Source: WHTK01 sp963711035 (lineage in GTDB: Bacteria; Chloroflexota; Dehalococcoidia; DSTF01; WHTK01). Taken from it: 64,000 nucleotides of DNA. The notes beneath the pieces are model-generated. The model made no database searches. It saw only the letters and a program-made list of their open reading frames with translations, and was not told the origin of the DNA. Shown here piece by piece: positions 18,201 to 27,669 of the stretch. Each line of letters begins with the position of its first letter. The first letter of the stretch is position 1. Position numbers and translations under genes: made by a program. Location: positions 1-64,000 of the forward strand of contig CAVQCN010000002.1 of NCBI GenBank assembly GCA_963711035.1, given 5' to 3'.

Positions 18201-19160
18201 ATGAGGCCACCAAATGCCGAGGAGCTGAAGAAGTTATTCGATCTCTCAGTCGACATGATGTGCATCATCGACAACTCCACGATTCTGGTGGCGAACCCAG
18301 CCTTGATTGCCGGTCTGGGGTACGCAGAAGAGGAGCTGGTTGGCCAGCCGTTCATGGATCGGGTCCATCCGGACGATCGCGAATCGGTGTTGCAGGCAAT
18401 TGCTTCTCTCTTCGACGGGGAATCCTCCGTTGCCTTCGAAATGCGAATTCGAACCGGAAGCGGTGAGATGCGATGGTTTTCCTGGTCGTCCCGCGCCGAC
18501 GTCGAAGCGGGCCTGATTTACGCGAGCGGGAGAGACGTCACCAACCAGCGGTCGGCGAACGAGCGGCTCCAGAAGTACACCGACATGCTGGAACGTTCTC
18601 AGCGCGAGCTCAAAGAGGCCCTGGAAGAGCTCGGCCACATCGCCAGCACCGATCCGCTAACCGGGTTGTTGAACCGCCGGGGCTTCGAGTCTCGAGCCGC
18701 GGCGGAGATCAGCCGCTCTGAGCGTCACGGAAGGCCGGTCGGCCTTGTCTTCTTCGACATCGATAACTTCAAGCGAGTGAACGATGAGCACGGTCATCCG
18801 GTAGGTGACGTCGTTCTTCGAGAAGTCGCCCGGCGTATGCAGGCCAGTAGCCGGCAAGAGGACATCGTGGCGAGGTGGGGCGGAGAGGAGTTCGCGGTCC
18901 TGTTCCCGGAGACGACTCTGCAGGAGGCTCAGCTTGGGGCGGAGCGGATCGCCCTCTCGATTTCGGCGCGGCCGTTCGTACTGGGCTCTGCCACGCTCTC
19001 GATTCGAGTCTCCGGGGGCGTCACCGCGGCCCTCGGATCAGAATTAGAGAGCACGTTGGAGCTGATCGGTGCCGCGGACTCCCTGCTCCTGCGCGCGAAA
19101 CGCAACGGACGTGACCGGATCGAGGTTAGCGAATTGAACAAGCTGAAGCTCGCCAGCTAG
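18201..19160 (+). CDS. PAS-domain diguanylate cyclase (GGDEF)
   Basis: 319 residues, soluble, with no membrane segment. Residues about 1-125 form a PAS sensor (FDLSVDMMCIIDN, RVHPDDRESV), a short coiled coil runs about 125-155, and the GGDEF domain occupies about 155-315. The active-site motif is RWGGEEFAVLFP (GGEEF, catalytically competent), with the metal aspartate in FFDIDNFKRVND. No RxxD inhibitory site is obvious upstream of GGEEF. It should make c-di-GMP in response to a small ligand or redox cue. It stands alone between divergent and convergent neighbours. Confidence 0.93.
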   Translation: MRPPNAEELKKLFDLSVDMMCIIDNSTILVANPALIAGLGYAEEELVGQPFMDRVHPDDRESVLQAIASLFDGESSVAFEMRIRTGSGEMRWFSWSSRADVEAGLIYASGRDVTNQRSANERLQKYTDMLERSQRELKEALEELGHIASTDPLTGLLNRRGFESRAAAEISRSERHGRPVGLVFFDIDNFKRVNDEHGHPVGDVVLREVARRMQASSRQEDIVARWGGEEFAVLFPETTLQEAQLGAERIALSISARPFVLGSATLSIRVSGGVTAALGSELESTLELIGAADSLLLRAKRNGRDRIEVSELNKLKLAS

Positions 19161-19245
19161 CCGGCTTGCGCCGTCGACAGCGGGAGGCTGGAGCCCTGCT
19201 CCTGGACTGAAAAGACGATCCCTGACTGGCCTGTCCGGTCGGTCG

Positions 19246-19725
19246 TTACCCCTGTGCCTCGAGGACCTTGCCGTTCACTTCGACGGGTTTGGCGTCGATG
19301 AGGATGAATGCGATCGTGCAGGGCTCCGTCCCTCGGTTCGCCCAATTGTGCACAGTGCCGCGCTGAACCAGGACGTCGCCCTGCCTCAGGTGCACCGTCA
19401 CGCCGTCGTCGAGCTCCATGTCGATCTCGCCGGACATCACGACCGCATAGTCGATCGAATCGGTGCGGTGCATGCGCGGCGTGTTTCCCGGCTGGAGCTG
19501 GAGGACGCGGAAGACGGTACCGCCAGCGAGCGTCGTGCCTGTCGCCCGGTTGTTCATTTCCTCGAAGCCGTCGTTGTTCGCCGGGAACCCCTGGCTCGTC
19601 CAGATGACGCTCGCCTCGGCGCCGGGCCGGGAAGAGGTGACATTCGTGACCTCCTCATCGATCTCCACGATTGCCTTGCCCTTGCCATCGTGGCCGGTAA
19701 CCACTCTGCGGACCTTGAGTGCCAT
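19246..19725 (-). CDS. Cupin-domain protein
   Basis: 159 residues. The C-terminal half is a single cupin barrel: RMHRTDSIDYAVVMSGEIDMEL carries the first metal motif and HLRQGDVLVQRGTVHNWANRG the second, with ligands recognisable as H, E and H. Such small cupins act as sugar isomerases, dioxygenases or binding proteins. The N-terminal half (VVTGHDGKGKAIVEIDEEV) recurs in a family often found near aromatic degradation genes. I cannot name the reaction. Confidence 0.85.
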   Translation of the reverse strand: MALKVRRVVTGHDGKGKAIVEIDEEVTNVTSSRPGAEASVIWTSQGFPANNDGFEEMNNRATGTTLAGGTVFRVLQLQPGNTPRMHRTDSIDYAVVMSGEIDMELDDGVTVHLRQGDVLVQRGTVHNWANRGTEPCTIAFILIDAKPVEVNGKVLEAQG

Positions 19726-20133
19726 CGCTGCCTCCTCTCGCGCTGGTATGACGCGGCCAGAATACGCGCCTTGGAATGCGCCTGCACTCGGGGCTCAACG
19801 GGCTCGCAGCGCCGGGTACTTCAGCGGACGGTGACTCATTCCGTGCGTCAGGAGCAGGGAATGACGGACTGCTGATAGATGCTCACGTTGCTGGTGCAGG
19901 TTTCTGGTGCGTCTCGACGTCGAAGGTGGCTACGAACGGGCTGTTCTGGCAGCGGCAGATCAAGAACGCTGTTCCGTGCGGGTCATCGCCGAGCCGTTGC
20001 CGTAGGCGCTCGGTGCCCGGGCAGTCGGAGAGCTTGCGGGAGCAGTGTAGGTGATGTTCTGGTGCAGCGTGGGGAAGAACGCTTCGGCGGCGGAGCGAGC
20101 CTCCTGGACAGTCGGGACGCGGTCTGACTTGGC
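19726..20133. other. Intergenic stretch without a supported gene
   Basis: Short overlapping open frames occur on both strands, but none has a ribosome binding site or a recognisable domain. The stretch probably holds the 5' region of the cupin gene and of the small protein at 20134. Confidence 0.4.
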
Positions 20134-20355
20134 ATGACCTCGGACAACGACGAGGTCGTCGATAGGGCAGACATCAGAGCTGTTTCCCGCTGGTCGAAGG
20201 GCGACGAGGTCATGATCGACTGGGAAGGAGTTCTCTATCCGGGCCGTGTGCTGGAGGTGAAAGGGCCCAGCGTTCGCGTTCATTGGTACGGTTTCCCAGA
20301 TAGCGCTCAGGGTGGCTGGATCAACTCCAAGCGCCTGCGCGCACAGGGCGCTTGA
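20134..20355 (+). CDS. Small Tudor/chromo-like SH3-barrel protein
   Basis: 73 residues. SRWSKGDEVMIDWEGVLYPGRVLEV followed by VRVHWYGFPDSAQGGWINSKRL has the spacing of hydrophobic and aromatic residues seen in Agenet/Tudor/chromo-barrel domains. These are small beta-barrels that bind proteins or nucleic acid and are uncommon in bacteria. There is no strong ribosome binding site before the ATG. It could be a stand-alone reader domain or a chance frame; I favour a real gene because the fold pattern is coherent. Confidence 0.5.
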   Translation: MTSDNDEVVDRADIRAVSRWSKGDEVMIDWEGVLYPGRVLEVKGPSVRVHWYGFPDSAQGGWINSKRLRAQGA

Positions 20356-20538
20356 AGACCCTGACAGTGCCTGCGAGGGCATCTGGCATATCGTCGCCAA
20401 GCTCGGTGGCGATTTTGGCGTTCGTCGTCCCTTCGATGGCCGGCTGGAGAAGCTGCTTCCGGCGACCGGACGCTTCCTGACAAACGAGACGCGTCGGCGC
20501 GATCGCTGCGCGGCGACACGCAGACTGAGCGCGAAACG

Positions 20539-21447
20539 CTAACCCTCGCGAGCAAAAGCCTCACGCAGGGCATTCGTTAGATCGGCCATCGCGAGTCTGG
20601 CGGCGTCTATTTCTGCGGTTTGGCCGAGGAAGCCGTGAATCAGGCCGTCGTACCGCTTCAGCTGAACCGGCACACCCGCTTCCCTCAATCGAGCAGCGTA
20701 TGCTTCCCCCTCGTCACGAAGCGGATCGAATTCGGCGGTTAGCACGAACGCTGCCGGCAGCCCCCGCAGGTTTTCGGCACGAAGCGGCGATGCCACCGGA
20801 TGAAAACGCTGACTCTTGTCGGGGACGTACTGGTCCCAAAACCACCTCATAGCCTCAGCCGTAAGGCCAAAGCCCGTCGCGTTTTCTCTCACCGACGGGG
20901 TGTCCATCGCTGCGTCCGTGACCGGGTAGGCAAGGTACTGGAAGATAAACGTCGGGGCGCCGCGCTCGGCTGCCAGTAACGTGACAGCAGCCGCCAGGTT
21001 GCCACCGGCACTGTCTCCTCCCACTGCAATCCGTGTCGCGTCGAGACCGAGCGATGCAGCATTATCCGCGACCCAGCTTGCTCCCGCATATGCATCGTCG
21101 ATCGCCGCGGGAAACGGATGCTCCGGCGCGTGGCGATAGTTGACATGCACGACGGCGCAGTTGGCCCAGCGCGAGACGAGGCGGCATTGGAAGTCGTGTG
21201 TCTCGAGGTCGCCTGTCACCCATCCGCCGCCGTGGAAGAACACGAGTACAGGCAGGATGGCGGCGCTACTGGGCTTGTAGATACGCAGCGCCACGTTTCC
21301 GCCTGGCCCGCTGATCTGAAGATCTTGGACCTGCACGACGGATTGCGCACGGCGAAGTTCGCGGCGTTCGGCTGCCGAGGTCGGAGGTGGCCCGGCTTCT
21401 AGGGCCTGACGGGCCAGGTACTGCTGGACCTGAGGATCGAGCGGCAT
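20539..21447 (-). CDS. Alpha/beta hydrolase, hormone-sensitive-lipase-type esterase
   Basis: 302 residues from ATG 21447, which is preceded by GGGGAGG; the open frame runs further upstream without family likeness. The oxyanion-hole motif is FFHGGGWVTG, the nucleophile elbow GGDSAGGNLAA, the acid is in LTAEFDPLRDEG and the catalytic histidine in YDGLIHGF. It is full length for the HSL (family IV) carboxylesterases, which hydrolyse short-chain esters. It is monocistronic by position. Confidence 0.92.
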   Translation of the reverse strand: MPLDPQVQQYLARQALEAGPPPTSAAERRELRRAQSVVQVQDLQISGPGGNVALRIYKPSSAAILPVLVFFHGGGWVTGDLETHDFQCRLVSRWANCAVVHVNYRHAPEHPFPAAIDDAYAGASWVADNAASLGLDATRIAVGGDSAGGNLAAAVTLLAAERGAPTFIFQYLAYPVTDAAMDTPSVRENATGFGLTAEAMRWFWDQYVPDKSQRFHPVASPLRAENLRGLPAAFVLTAEFDPLRDEGEAYAARLREAGVPVQLKRYDGLIHGFLGQTAEIDAARLAMADLTNALREAFAREG

Positions 21448-21710
21448 CGCGTCCTCCCCTTCGAGTGCTGGACTGCGGTCACAAAGGCCTGCTGATTGAC
21501 GGGCCCGATCATTGCGCCCTCGCGCCGCCACGTCAAGAAAGAGCCGCTCATTCACGAGGTGCGACTGAGCCGGATAGGGCTCAGTCCTCGATAGAAGTAT
21601 CGGCAGCCGGTTTGGCAGACCCAAGGAATCGCTGGTATCCGGTTGAGGATGGATTCGGAGTTGCGCCGTCTCAGTGAGGTCGCGACTCATTGCAGTCGCT
21701 CAGACAGCTA

Positions 21711-22235
21711 TTACTTTCGCGAGCGGCCTTTGGACTTGTCGACGTCCAGACTTGCCAGGACCTTCGACCAGTAGTTTCGATCCTGAGAGGCGGGCCGCTC
21801 GACGGAGGGCGCGTGATGCGGCTGGAAGTCAGCGTGAGCGTTGCTCCCATCGACTTTCGTCGACAGTGCCGTAGAGATTTCGTCCAGTGCCACGGTGGGA
21901 ATCTGGCTTGCGCGCAACGTGCGCCACCTGGCGAAGTCGCTCAGCGTGGCAGTCTCCGGGGACTGTGTCTCACGGGTGTCATCGCGGAAGGCGTGAGACC
22001 TTCGCCACAGGAGGAGAGCCAACGCTCCGGTCAGTACCGCGAGGGCCGGCGCCCAGGTGAACGAGCCGGAGATAGCGGAGCCTCGATCCCAATCGGCGAT
22101 ATGAACGGCAAGGACGGCGGCAAACCCGCACGACGTCAGGAGGTACATCCAGAAGCGGCGTCGTACCGCAGTGGCGTCGTAACCTGCTTCCAAGAGCTCC
22201 ATTGACGGCATGACAGTCTCTCGTCCTCGGTTCAT
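21711..22235 (-). CDS. Hypothetical small membrane protein
   Basis: 174 residues from ATG 22235, or 166 from ATG 22211. Two hydrophobic segments lie at about residues 30-46 and 58-76, flanked by RRR and RRS charges, followed by a polar C-terminal tail rich in Ser, Asp and Lys. I recognise no family. Neither start has a strong ribosome binding site. The balanced composition and membrane pattern favour a real gene over a chance frame, with moderate certainty. Confidence 0.5.
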   Translation of the reverse strand: MNRGRETVMPSMELLEAGYDATAVRRRFWMYLLTSCGFAAVLAVHIADWDRGSAISGSFTWAPALAVLTGALALLLWRRSHAFRDDTRETQSPETATLSDFARWRTLRASQIPTVALDEISTALSTKVDGSNAHADFQPHHAPSVERPASQDRNYWSKVLASLDVDKSKGRSRK

Positions 22236-22345
22236 TTTCTAGTGTAGCCGAGTGCTTCTCACCAATTCGTGTGAATTGTGTTAATTCCTACGGCCTTGCG
22301 CCGACGCTTTCCAACCACGATCACTCCCGTCATAGTTTCGGTGCC

Positions 22346-23587
22346 TCAAGATCCTGCGGGAGATGGGGATTCGTGAATCGGCTGGTCGGCTTGGGGTAAC
22401 GTGGGCGGTTTGGCGAAGAGAAAGAACAAGGAGCCCAGGCCGGCAAGCACGGCGAGCAGCGTGAACCCAAAGTCGTAGCTACCCGTTGTATCCGCGAGTA
22501 TGCCGGCAATGAGCGGGCCGCCGATCTGCCCGCCGGCGATGACCAACGCTGACAGACCCATGATGGCACCGAAGGAACTGCGCCCAAAGTAATCGGCGCG
22601 AATGGCCTGCATGAGCGGACCTCTTATGCCCCAGGCCAGGCCGTGCAGGATCCCGAATGCGATGACCATCGCCAGCGAGACTGCATATGTCACGAGTAGC
22701 AGCCCAACCATGTGCATCAGCATGCAGGCGGCGGAGATGAGGCGCTTGTCGAAACGATCGCCGATCGCGCCGCCGATGAGGATGCCGATGAACTGCATCG
22801 ATGTCATGAGGGTCACGATGAGTGCGGCGCCGCTCACCGAGTAGCCCAGGTCATCCTTGAGGTGCGAGATCACGTGGACGCTGACCGCCGCGACGACCAG
22901 TAACGCGGCGCCATGGCCCAGCGAGATCAGCCAGAACGCCGGAGTGCGTATCGCCTGACGGGCGGTGAAGTCTCGGGTCGCGGGGCGAGTTTCCTGGCGT
23001 GGCTCGTCGTGAGGATGCGCGTACCCATCGACGACCTCGCCGTACTCCTCCGGGCGATGGCGAAAGACCTGCACGAGCGGGAGGCCTATCGCCAGCATCA
23101 ATATGCCGGAGCCGAATGCCGCGGTCCGCCAGCCAAGGGTCTCGAGCGAGTACGCCACCAGCGGTACCAGCACTCCGCCGACCGCGAAGCCCAGGGACAT
23201 CGTGGAGAGTGCGCGTGCGCGTTTACGTTCGAACCAGTTCACCACGGCAACCGTGAGAGGGAAGAAACCGCTGAGCCTGAACCCTACGCCGAGCACGGCG
23301 AACGCCAGGTAAAACGCGAGCAGGGAGTGGACCTGGCTTAACATAAAGAAGCCGATAGCGAACGCGACGATGCCGATGCGCATGATGGCGCGCGGGCCGA
23401 TGCGATCGATGATGGCTCCCTGTATCGGGCTCACGAGGGCGCCGAGCAACTGCAGGAATGAGAAGGCGCCGGCCAGCGCACCCTTGCTCCAGCCCTGCTC
23501 TTCGTTCAGGACGGCTACATAGGCGCCGAATGACTGGCTCAGCAGGCCCGCGGCTATCAGCTGCAGACCGAAGCCGGCGCCTACCAT
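22346..23587 (-). CDS. MFS transporter, monocarboxylate/oxalate-formate antiporter-like
   Basis: 413 residues from ATG 23587 with 12 hydrophobic segments. LNEEQGWSKGALAGAFSF and GAIIDRIGPRAIMRIG match the monocarboxylate-porter branch of the major facilitator family. The bases just upstream continue in frame as RRIFYGWR, which resembles the conserved first-helix entry of this branch. The true start may therefore lie further upstream at a rare codon, or an indel hides it. It probably imports an organic acid; the adjacent FAH-family and malate synthase genes handle such compounds. Confidence 0.88.
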   Translation of the reverse strand: MVGAGFGLQLIAAGLLSQSFGAYVAVLNEEQGWSKGALAGAFSFLQLLGALVSPIQGAIIDRIGPRAIMRIGIVAFAIGFFMLSQVHSLLAFYLAFAVLGVGFRLSGFFPLTVAVVNWFERKRARALSTMSLGFAVGGVLVPLVAYSLETLGWRTAAFGSGILMLAIGLPLVQVFRHRPEEYGEVVDGYAHPHDEPRQETRPATRDFTARQAIRTPAFWLISLGHGAALLVVAAVSVHVISHLKDDLGYSVSGAALIVTLMTSMQFIGILIGGAIGDRFDKRLISAACMLMHMVGLLLVTYAVSLAMVIAFGILHGLAWGIRGPLMQAIRADYFGRSSFGAIMGLSALVIAGGQIGGPLIAGILADTTGSYDFGFTLLAVLAGLGSLFFLFAKPPTLPQADQPIHESPSPAGS

Positions 23588-23816
23588 GCGCCAGCCATAG
23601 AAAATGCGTCGTTTAACCGGGCGGTCAGCGAGGTCGGGCTGGCTGCTGTTGGCAGGCGATGGCGGACGGCTAAGGAATCGGATGCCTCACTCTAGCAACT
23701 TCTCGAAAACAGGTCGATCCTGTCGCTCAGTTGCAGGTATTGCGTAAGACGCGGCGATACGACGGCCTCATGGCGACACGACGAGGCCGTCGTGAACTCG
23801 CTGCGTCGCCGAGTCC

Positions 23817-24743
23817 TTACTTTGCGGCGGCCGGCGCGTATTTCCCGGTCGCCTGCGGCGGCGTCCCTGTCTCCCCCCGGTCGATGCGCTGCCTGCGCGT
23901 CTCTCGGGGCCAGGTGCGCTTCAGGTCGTCGCTGATCGTGAAGTGCAGCCGGCCCAGGCCTTCGGTCTCGATTTCGACGGTCTGGCCGTCCTGGAACGGA
24001 TGCAGGCCGTTGTGGTTCGTGCCCAGCGCCAGGATGTCGCCCGGCTCCAACTGGTGCGCCTTCGTCACGAACTCGATGCACTCGTCGATGCGGTGCGCCA
24101 TGTCCTTCGTGACGTAGTCCTGCATCAGGTCGCCGTTGTTCCAGAGGCGCACCCGCAGCGCGTACGGGTCCGCGATCTCGTCCGCCGTCGTGATGAAGGG
24201 GCCGATGGGTGCGTAGGTGGTGCGAGACTTCATCGAGTAGAAGCCGCCGGGCTTGAGGCCACGCGCGGAGCCGTCGATGAAGTTGGTGTAGCCGAAGATG
24301 TAGTTCATCGAGTCCGCGCGGCTGACGTGTCGAGCCGGCTTGCCGATCACGAGCGCCACCTCAGCCTCTCCCTCGAAGACCGTGGCGGGGATGTCGCCCA
24401 GCACCATGGTGTCGCCATCGCCGATCACGGCGTCGGGCGACTTGTGAAACCCATCCGCTTCGCGCGGTTCTGCCACGCCGTCGTGGTAGTTCACCGCCAT
24501 GCAGACGATACGCGTCGGCTTCGGCAGCGGCGGCCGGATCTTCACCGACGCCAGCGGCACGCCCGTCTCGGCGGCGGCGTGCGCCTCGATCTTGGGCCGA
24601 AACTCGTCGAAGTCGGCGATGACGCCTTCGATGACGTCCTGCGGCTCGAGCCGCGGGATCTCGGCCACGACCCTCGTGAGGTCGACGACGTTCTCGCCCT
24701 TCAGTACGCCCAGCTTGTAGTCGTCGTAGAACAGGAGCTTCAT
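23817..24743 (-). CDS. Fumarylacetoacetate hydrolase-family protein
   Basis: About 308 residues from ATG 24743, with GGGAGGGG upstream. The metal and active-site region VFEGEAEVALVIGKPARHV, then FGYTNFIDGSARGL and DILALGTNHNGLHPFQDG, are FAH-family hallmarks. The family includes acylpyruvases, 2-keto-4-pentenoate hydratases and 5-carboxymethyl-2-hydroxymuconate isomerases, which close aromatic meta-cleavage routes. Which reaction applies cannot be told. The gene is divergent from malate synthase. Confidence 0.9.
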   Translation of the reverse strand: MKLLFYDDYKLGVLKGENVVDLTRVVAEIPRLEPQDVIEGVIADFDEFRPKIEAHAAAETGVPLASVKIRPPLPKPTRIVCMAVNYHDGVAEPREADGFHKSPDAVIGDGDTMVLGDIPATVFEGEAEVALVIGKPARHVSRADSMNYIFGYTNFIDGSARGLKPGGFYSMKSRTTYAPIGPFITTADEIADPYALRVRLWNNGDLMQDYVTKDMAHRIDECIEFVTKAHQLEPGDILALGTNHNGLHPFQDGQTVEIETEGLGRLHFTISDDLKRTWPRETRRQRIDRGETGTPPQATGKYAPAAAK

Positions 24744-25088
24744 TGTCCCCTCCCGGCAAGACTTCCCGGAACTTCCGCACACAGGAGCACGCCGAGCCCG
24801 ACGGCGTCGCTCCGCTGCCTGAGATTCTATGGCGCGTTAGGAGGCGCTGCACTGGATTTGTGGCCAAAAACGCCCCTTGGTTTTGCTGGCTCACCTATGA
24901 ATCATTCGCATCAATATTCCCACCGCTGAGAATCGATACTTCGCGTTCCGTCAATCACGATTCGGTGGAAGCTGCTGTTGAGCCGCGCCGTTCGCACTCG
25001 CGTTGACAGCGTCCGATGCGCGGTCGAGAATTGCCCGGCGGCGAGCCGAGGTTGCCCCGCCAAATCGCTAGAAGGTACTCGTACTCGA
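24744..25088. other. Divergent intergenic region between the FAH-family gene and malate synthase
   Basis: 345 bases that must hold two outward promoters. AGAAGGT about 12 bases before ATG 25089 is the likely ribosome binding site for malate synthase. I see no clear palindrome or convincing -35/-10 pair. Confidence 0.4.
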
Positions 25089-26669
25089 ATGGCCAATTCC
25101 GCCGTACAGATCAACGCACCGCTCGCGGACCGCTTCGACGAGATCCTTACGCCCCAGGCGCTCGATTTTCTGGCCGAGCTGCATCGTCGCTTCAATGCAA
25201 CGCGGAAGGAGCTGCTGGCGCGGCGTCGGGAGCGCCAGGCGAGCTTCGACGCCGGCGCGCGACCCAGCTTCCTGCCCGAGACGAAGTCGATCCGCGACGA
25301 CAAAACGTGGCGGGTTGCGCCCGTCCCGGCCGACCTGCAGGACCGGCGCGTCGAGATCACCGGCCCGACGGACCGCAAGATGGTGATCAACGCACTCAAC
25401 TCGGGCGCCCGCATCTTCATGGCGGACTTCGAGGACGCCAACACGCCGACCTGGCACAACATGGTCGACGGACAGGTCAATCTGATAGACGCGATCGAGC
25501 GCACGATCCGGTTCGATCAGGAGGACGGGCGCACCTACCAGCTGAACGACGAGGTAGCGACGCTGCTCGTGCGGCCGCGCGGCTGGCATCTGGACGAGAA
25601 GCACGTTACGGTGGACGGCGAGCCCATCTCGGGCAGCCTGTTCGACTTCGGCCTCTACTTCTTCCACAACGCCAAGCGCCTCCTCGACCGCGGCAGCGGG
25701 CCGTACTACTACCTCCCCAAGATGGAAAGCCACCTGGAGGCCCGGCTCTGGAACGACGTTTTCTCGTACTCCGAGGAGTACGTCGGTGTCGCGCACGGGA
25801 CGATCAAGGCGACGGTGCTGATCGAGACGATCCTCGGCGCCTTCGAGATCGACGAGATCCTCTACGAGCTGCGCGACCACTCCGCCGGCTGCAACGCCGG
25901 TCGCTGGGATTACATCTTCAGCGTCAACAAGAAGTTCCGCGGCTGGCCTTCCCTGCGCCTTCCCGACCGCGCTCAGATCACGATGACTTCGCCCTTCATG
26001 CGCGCCTATACGGAGCTGCTCGTGAAGACCTGTCACGCCCGCGGTGCCCATGCTATCGGCGGTATGGCCGCGTTCATCCCCAACCGCCGCAACGCCGACG
26101 TGAACGCAATCGCCATCGCCCAGGTGCGGCAGGACAAGGAGCGTGAGGTAAACGACGGCTTCGATGGCACCTGGGTCGCTCATCCCGACCTCGTCTCTGT
26201 CGCTATGGAGGTCTTCGACCAGTTCCTCGGCAGCCGTCCGAACCAGGTCGAGCGCCGGCGCGACGACGTCAGCGAGGATGGCGCCGGCTTGATCAACTTC
26301 GAGATCGCGGGTGGCAAGATCACCGAGGCCGGCCTTCGCGCCAACGTCAGTGTCGGTCTGCAGTACCTGGAGGCGTGGCTGCGCGGCACCGGCGCCGTCG
26401 CAATCAACGACCTCATGGAGGACGCGGCGACAGCTGAGATTTCCCGCTCCCAAATCTGGCAGTGGCTCTACCACCACGCCACGCTGGACGACGGACGCGA
26501 GGTCACGCCGGAGCTCGTGCGGCGGATCGTCGCGGAGGAGATGGCGAAGCTGCCGGCAGACCAGCCGGGCCGCCGCTTCACCGAGGCGGCGCAGATCCTC
26601 GAGACCGTCTCGCTGGCGCCCGAGTTCGTCGAGTTTCTGACCCTGCCTGCCTACGACTACGTGGACTGA
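25089..26669 (+). CDS. aceB: Malate synthase A
   Basis: 526 residues from ATG 25089 (MANSAVQINAPLADRF). It condenses glyoxylate and acetyl-CoA to malate. The family signature appears as RDHSAGCNAGRWDYIFS, with FMADFEDANTPTW, PYYYLPKMESHLEARLW and GGMAAFIPNRR around the active site. The length fits the A-type enzyme. No isocitrate lyase gene lies in this window, so the glyoxylate cycle partner is elsewhere, or the enzyme serves glyoxylate made by other routes. Confidence 0.95.
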   Translation: MANSAVQINAPLADRFDEILTPQALDFLAELHRRFNATRKELLARRRERQASFDAGARPSFLPETKSIRDDKTWRVAPVPADLQDRRVEITGPTDRKMVINALNSGARIFMADFEDANTPTWHNMVDGQVNLIDAIERTIRFDQEDGRTYQLNDEVATLLVRPRGWHLDEKHVTVDGEPISGSLFDFGLYFFHNAKRLLDRGSGPYYYLPKMESHLEARLWNDVFSYSEEYVGVAHGTIKATVLIETILGAFEIDEILYELRDHSAGCNAGRWDYIFSVNKKFRGWPSLRLPDRAQITMTSPFMRAYTELLVKTCHARGAHAIGGMAAFIPNRRNADVNAIAIAQVRQDKEREVNDGFDGTWVAHPDLVSVAMEVFDQFLGSRPNQVERRRDDVSEDGAGLINFEIAGGKITEAGLRANVSVGLQYLEAWLRGTGAVAINDLMEDAATAEISRSQIWQWLYHHATLDDGREVTPELVRRIVAEEMAKLPADQPGRRFTEAAQILETVSLAPEFVEFLTLPAYDYVD

Positions 26670-26678
26670 CGAACTGGC

Positions 26679-27377
26679 TCAGTAGGTGGAGAAATGCCCC
26701 TCTTGCGTGCGCAGATGGTGCTCGTCGTTGAGGCTGTGGAGGACGCGCCGGTTCTCACCGGCGGCGACGACGGTCACGGACGTATGACCGGGCCGAAAGA
26801 ACATGTCGATTGGCGACGCCACGATGTGTCCGACGTAGGCGTTGATCACGCCGCCGTGACAGACGACCGCGATGCGTTCGCCCGCCCGGCGCGCGATTGC
26901 CGTCTCGACGGCGTTGATCGCGCGCTTCTTGAAGTCGTGGCTTGACTCGCCGTACGGGTAGACGTCCCAGTTGCGCTCGTTGAGCATGCGGGTGCGGACC
27001 GCGTCGAGCAGGTCGGCGCCGAGGTATTCGCTCAGCTTCTTGTCGGCCGGCACGTCGCGGAACACTTCTACCTCGCGCAGGTCCTCGATGACTTCGACAT
27101 CGAGGCGGTGGTGCTTCGCCACCGCGGAGGCCGTCTCGTGGGCGCGCTTCAGGCGGCTGCTGTAGATCGCGTCGAAGTGGACGACGGAGAGCGCCGCTCC
27201 CAGGAGCTCCGCCTGCTTGCGTCCGTGCTCGCTGAGCGGCGGGTCGATGTTGTCGGCGTAGAAGCCGGATTCGCTCCACTGCTGCTGGCCGTGGCGAATG
27301 AGGTAGACCTCGGTGACGCCCTCGACGCCGATGAGAAACGCGTTGTCGAAAACGGAGGGTAAGCGAGCCTGAGTCAT
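26679..27377 (-). CDS. Histidine-phosphatase (phosphoglycerate mutase-like) protein
   Basis: 232 residues from ATG 27377. The phospho-acceptor motif is LIRHGQQQWSE, the second arginine region is YSSRLKRAHETA and the second catalytic histidine is in VVCHGGVINAYVGH. It is full length for the broad-specificity phosphatase (GpmB/CobC-like) group; an acidic region near LREVEVF provides the proton donor. It converges on malate synthase with a 9-base gap. The substrate is unknown. Confidence 0.9.
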   Translation of the reverse strand: MTQARLPSVFDNAFLIGVEGVTEVYLIRHGQQQWSESGFYADNIDPPLSEHGRKQAELLGAALSVVHFDAIYSSRLKRAHETASAVAKHHRLDVEVIEDLREVEVFRDVPADKKLSEYLGADLLDAVRTRMLNERNWDVYPYGESSHDFKKRAINAVETAIARRAGERIAVVCHGGVINAYVGHIVASPIDMFFRPGHTSVTVVAAGENRRVLHSLNDEHHLRTQEGHFSTY

Positions 27378-27669
27378 TGGATGACCTCGTCGATGCGAAA
27401 AGAACCGTTCAACCGCGCCGATCGTAGCAAAGCGCGAGTTAACGTTTGGTAAATGGCTCTGACGCGCCGGCCGTGAGGCCAGCGAGAGCCAACAGCGTCT
27501 CCGTTGTTCCGCGGACTTCCAGACTCCGGATCGATCCTTACATAAGTAGTGGCCTCGGCTCGGCGCTCGCATTGCCGACGCGGGGTCTGCGTTCTAAGCT
27601 AAGCGCGTTCAGCGGAGGCCCGCTGTCCTCATGACTCGCGCGTCCTTCAGGCAGTAAAGGGGGCTCATC

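Noticed and set aside
25068..26477. Minus-strand open frame opposite malate synthase
   Set aside because: Shadow; malate synthase motifs are unambiguous.
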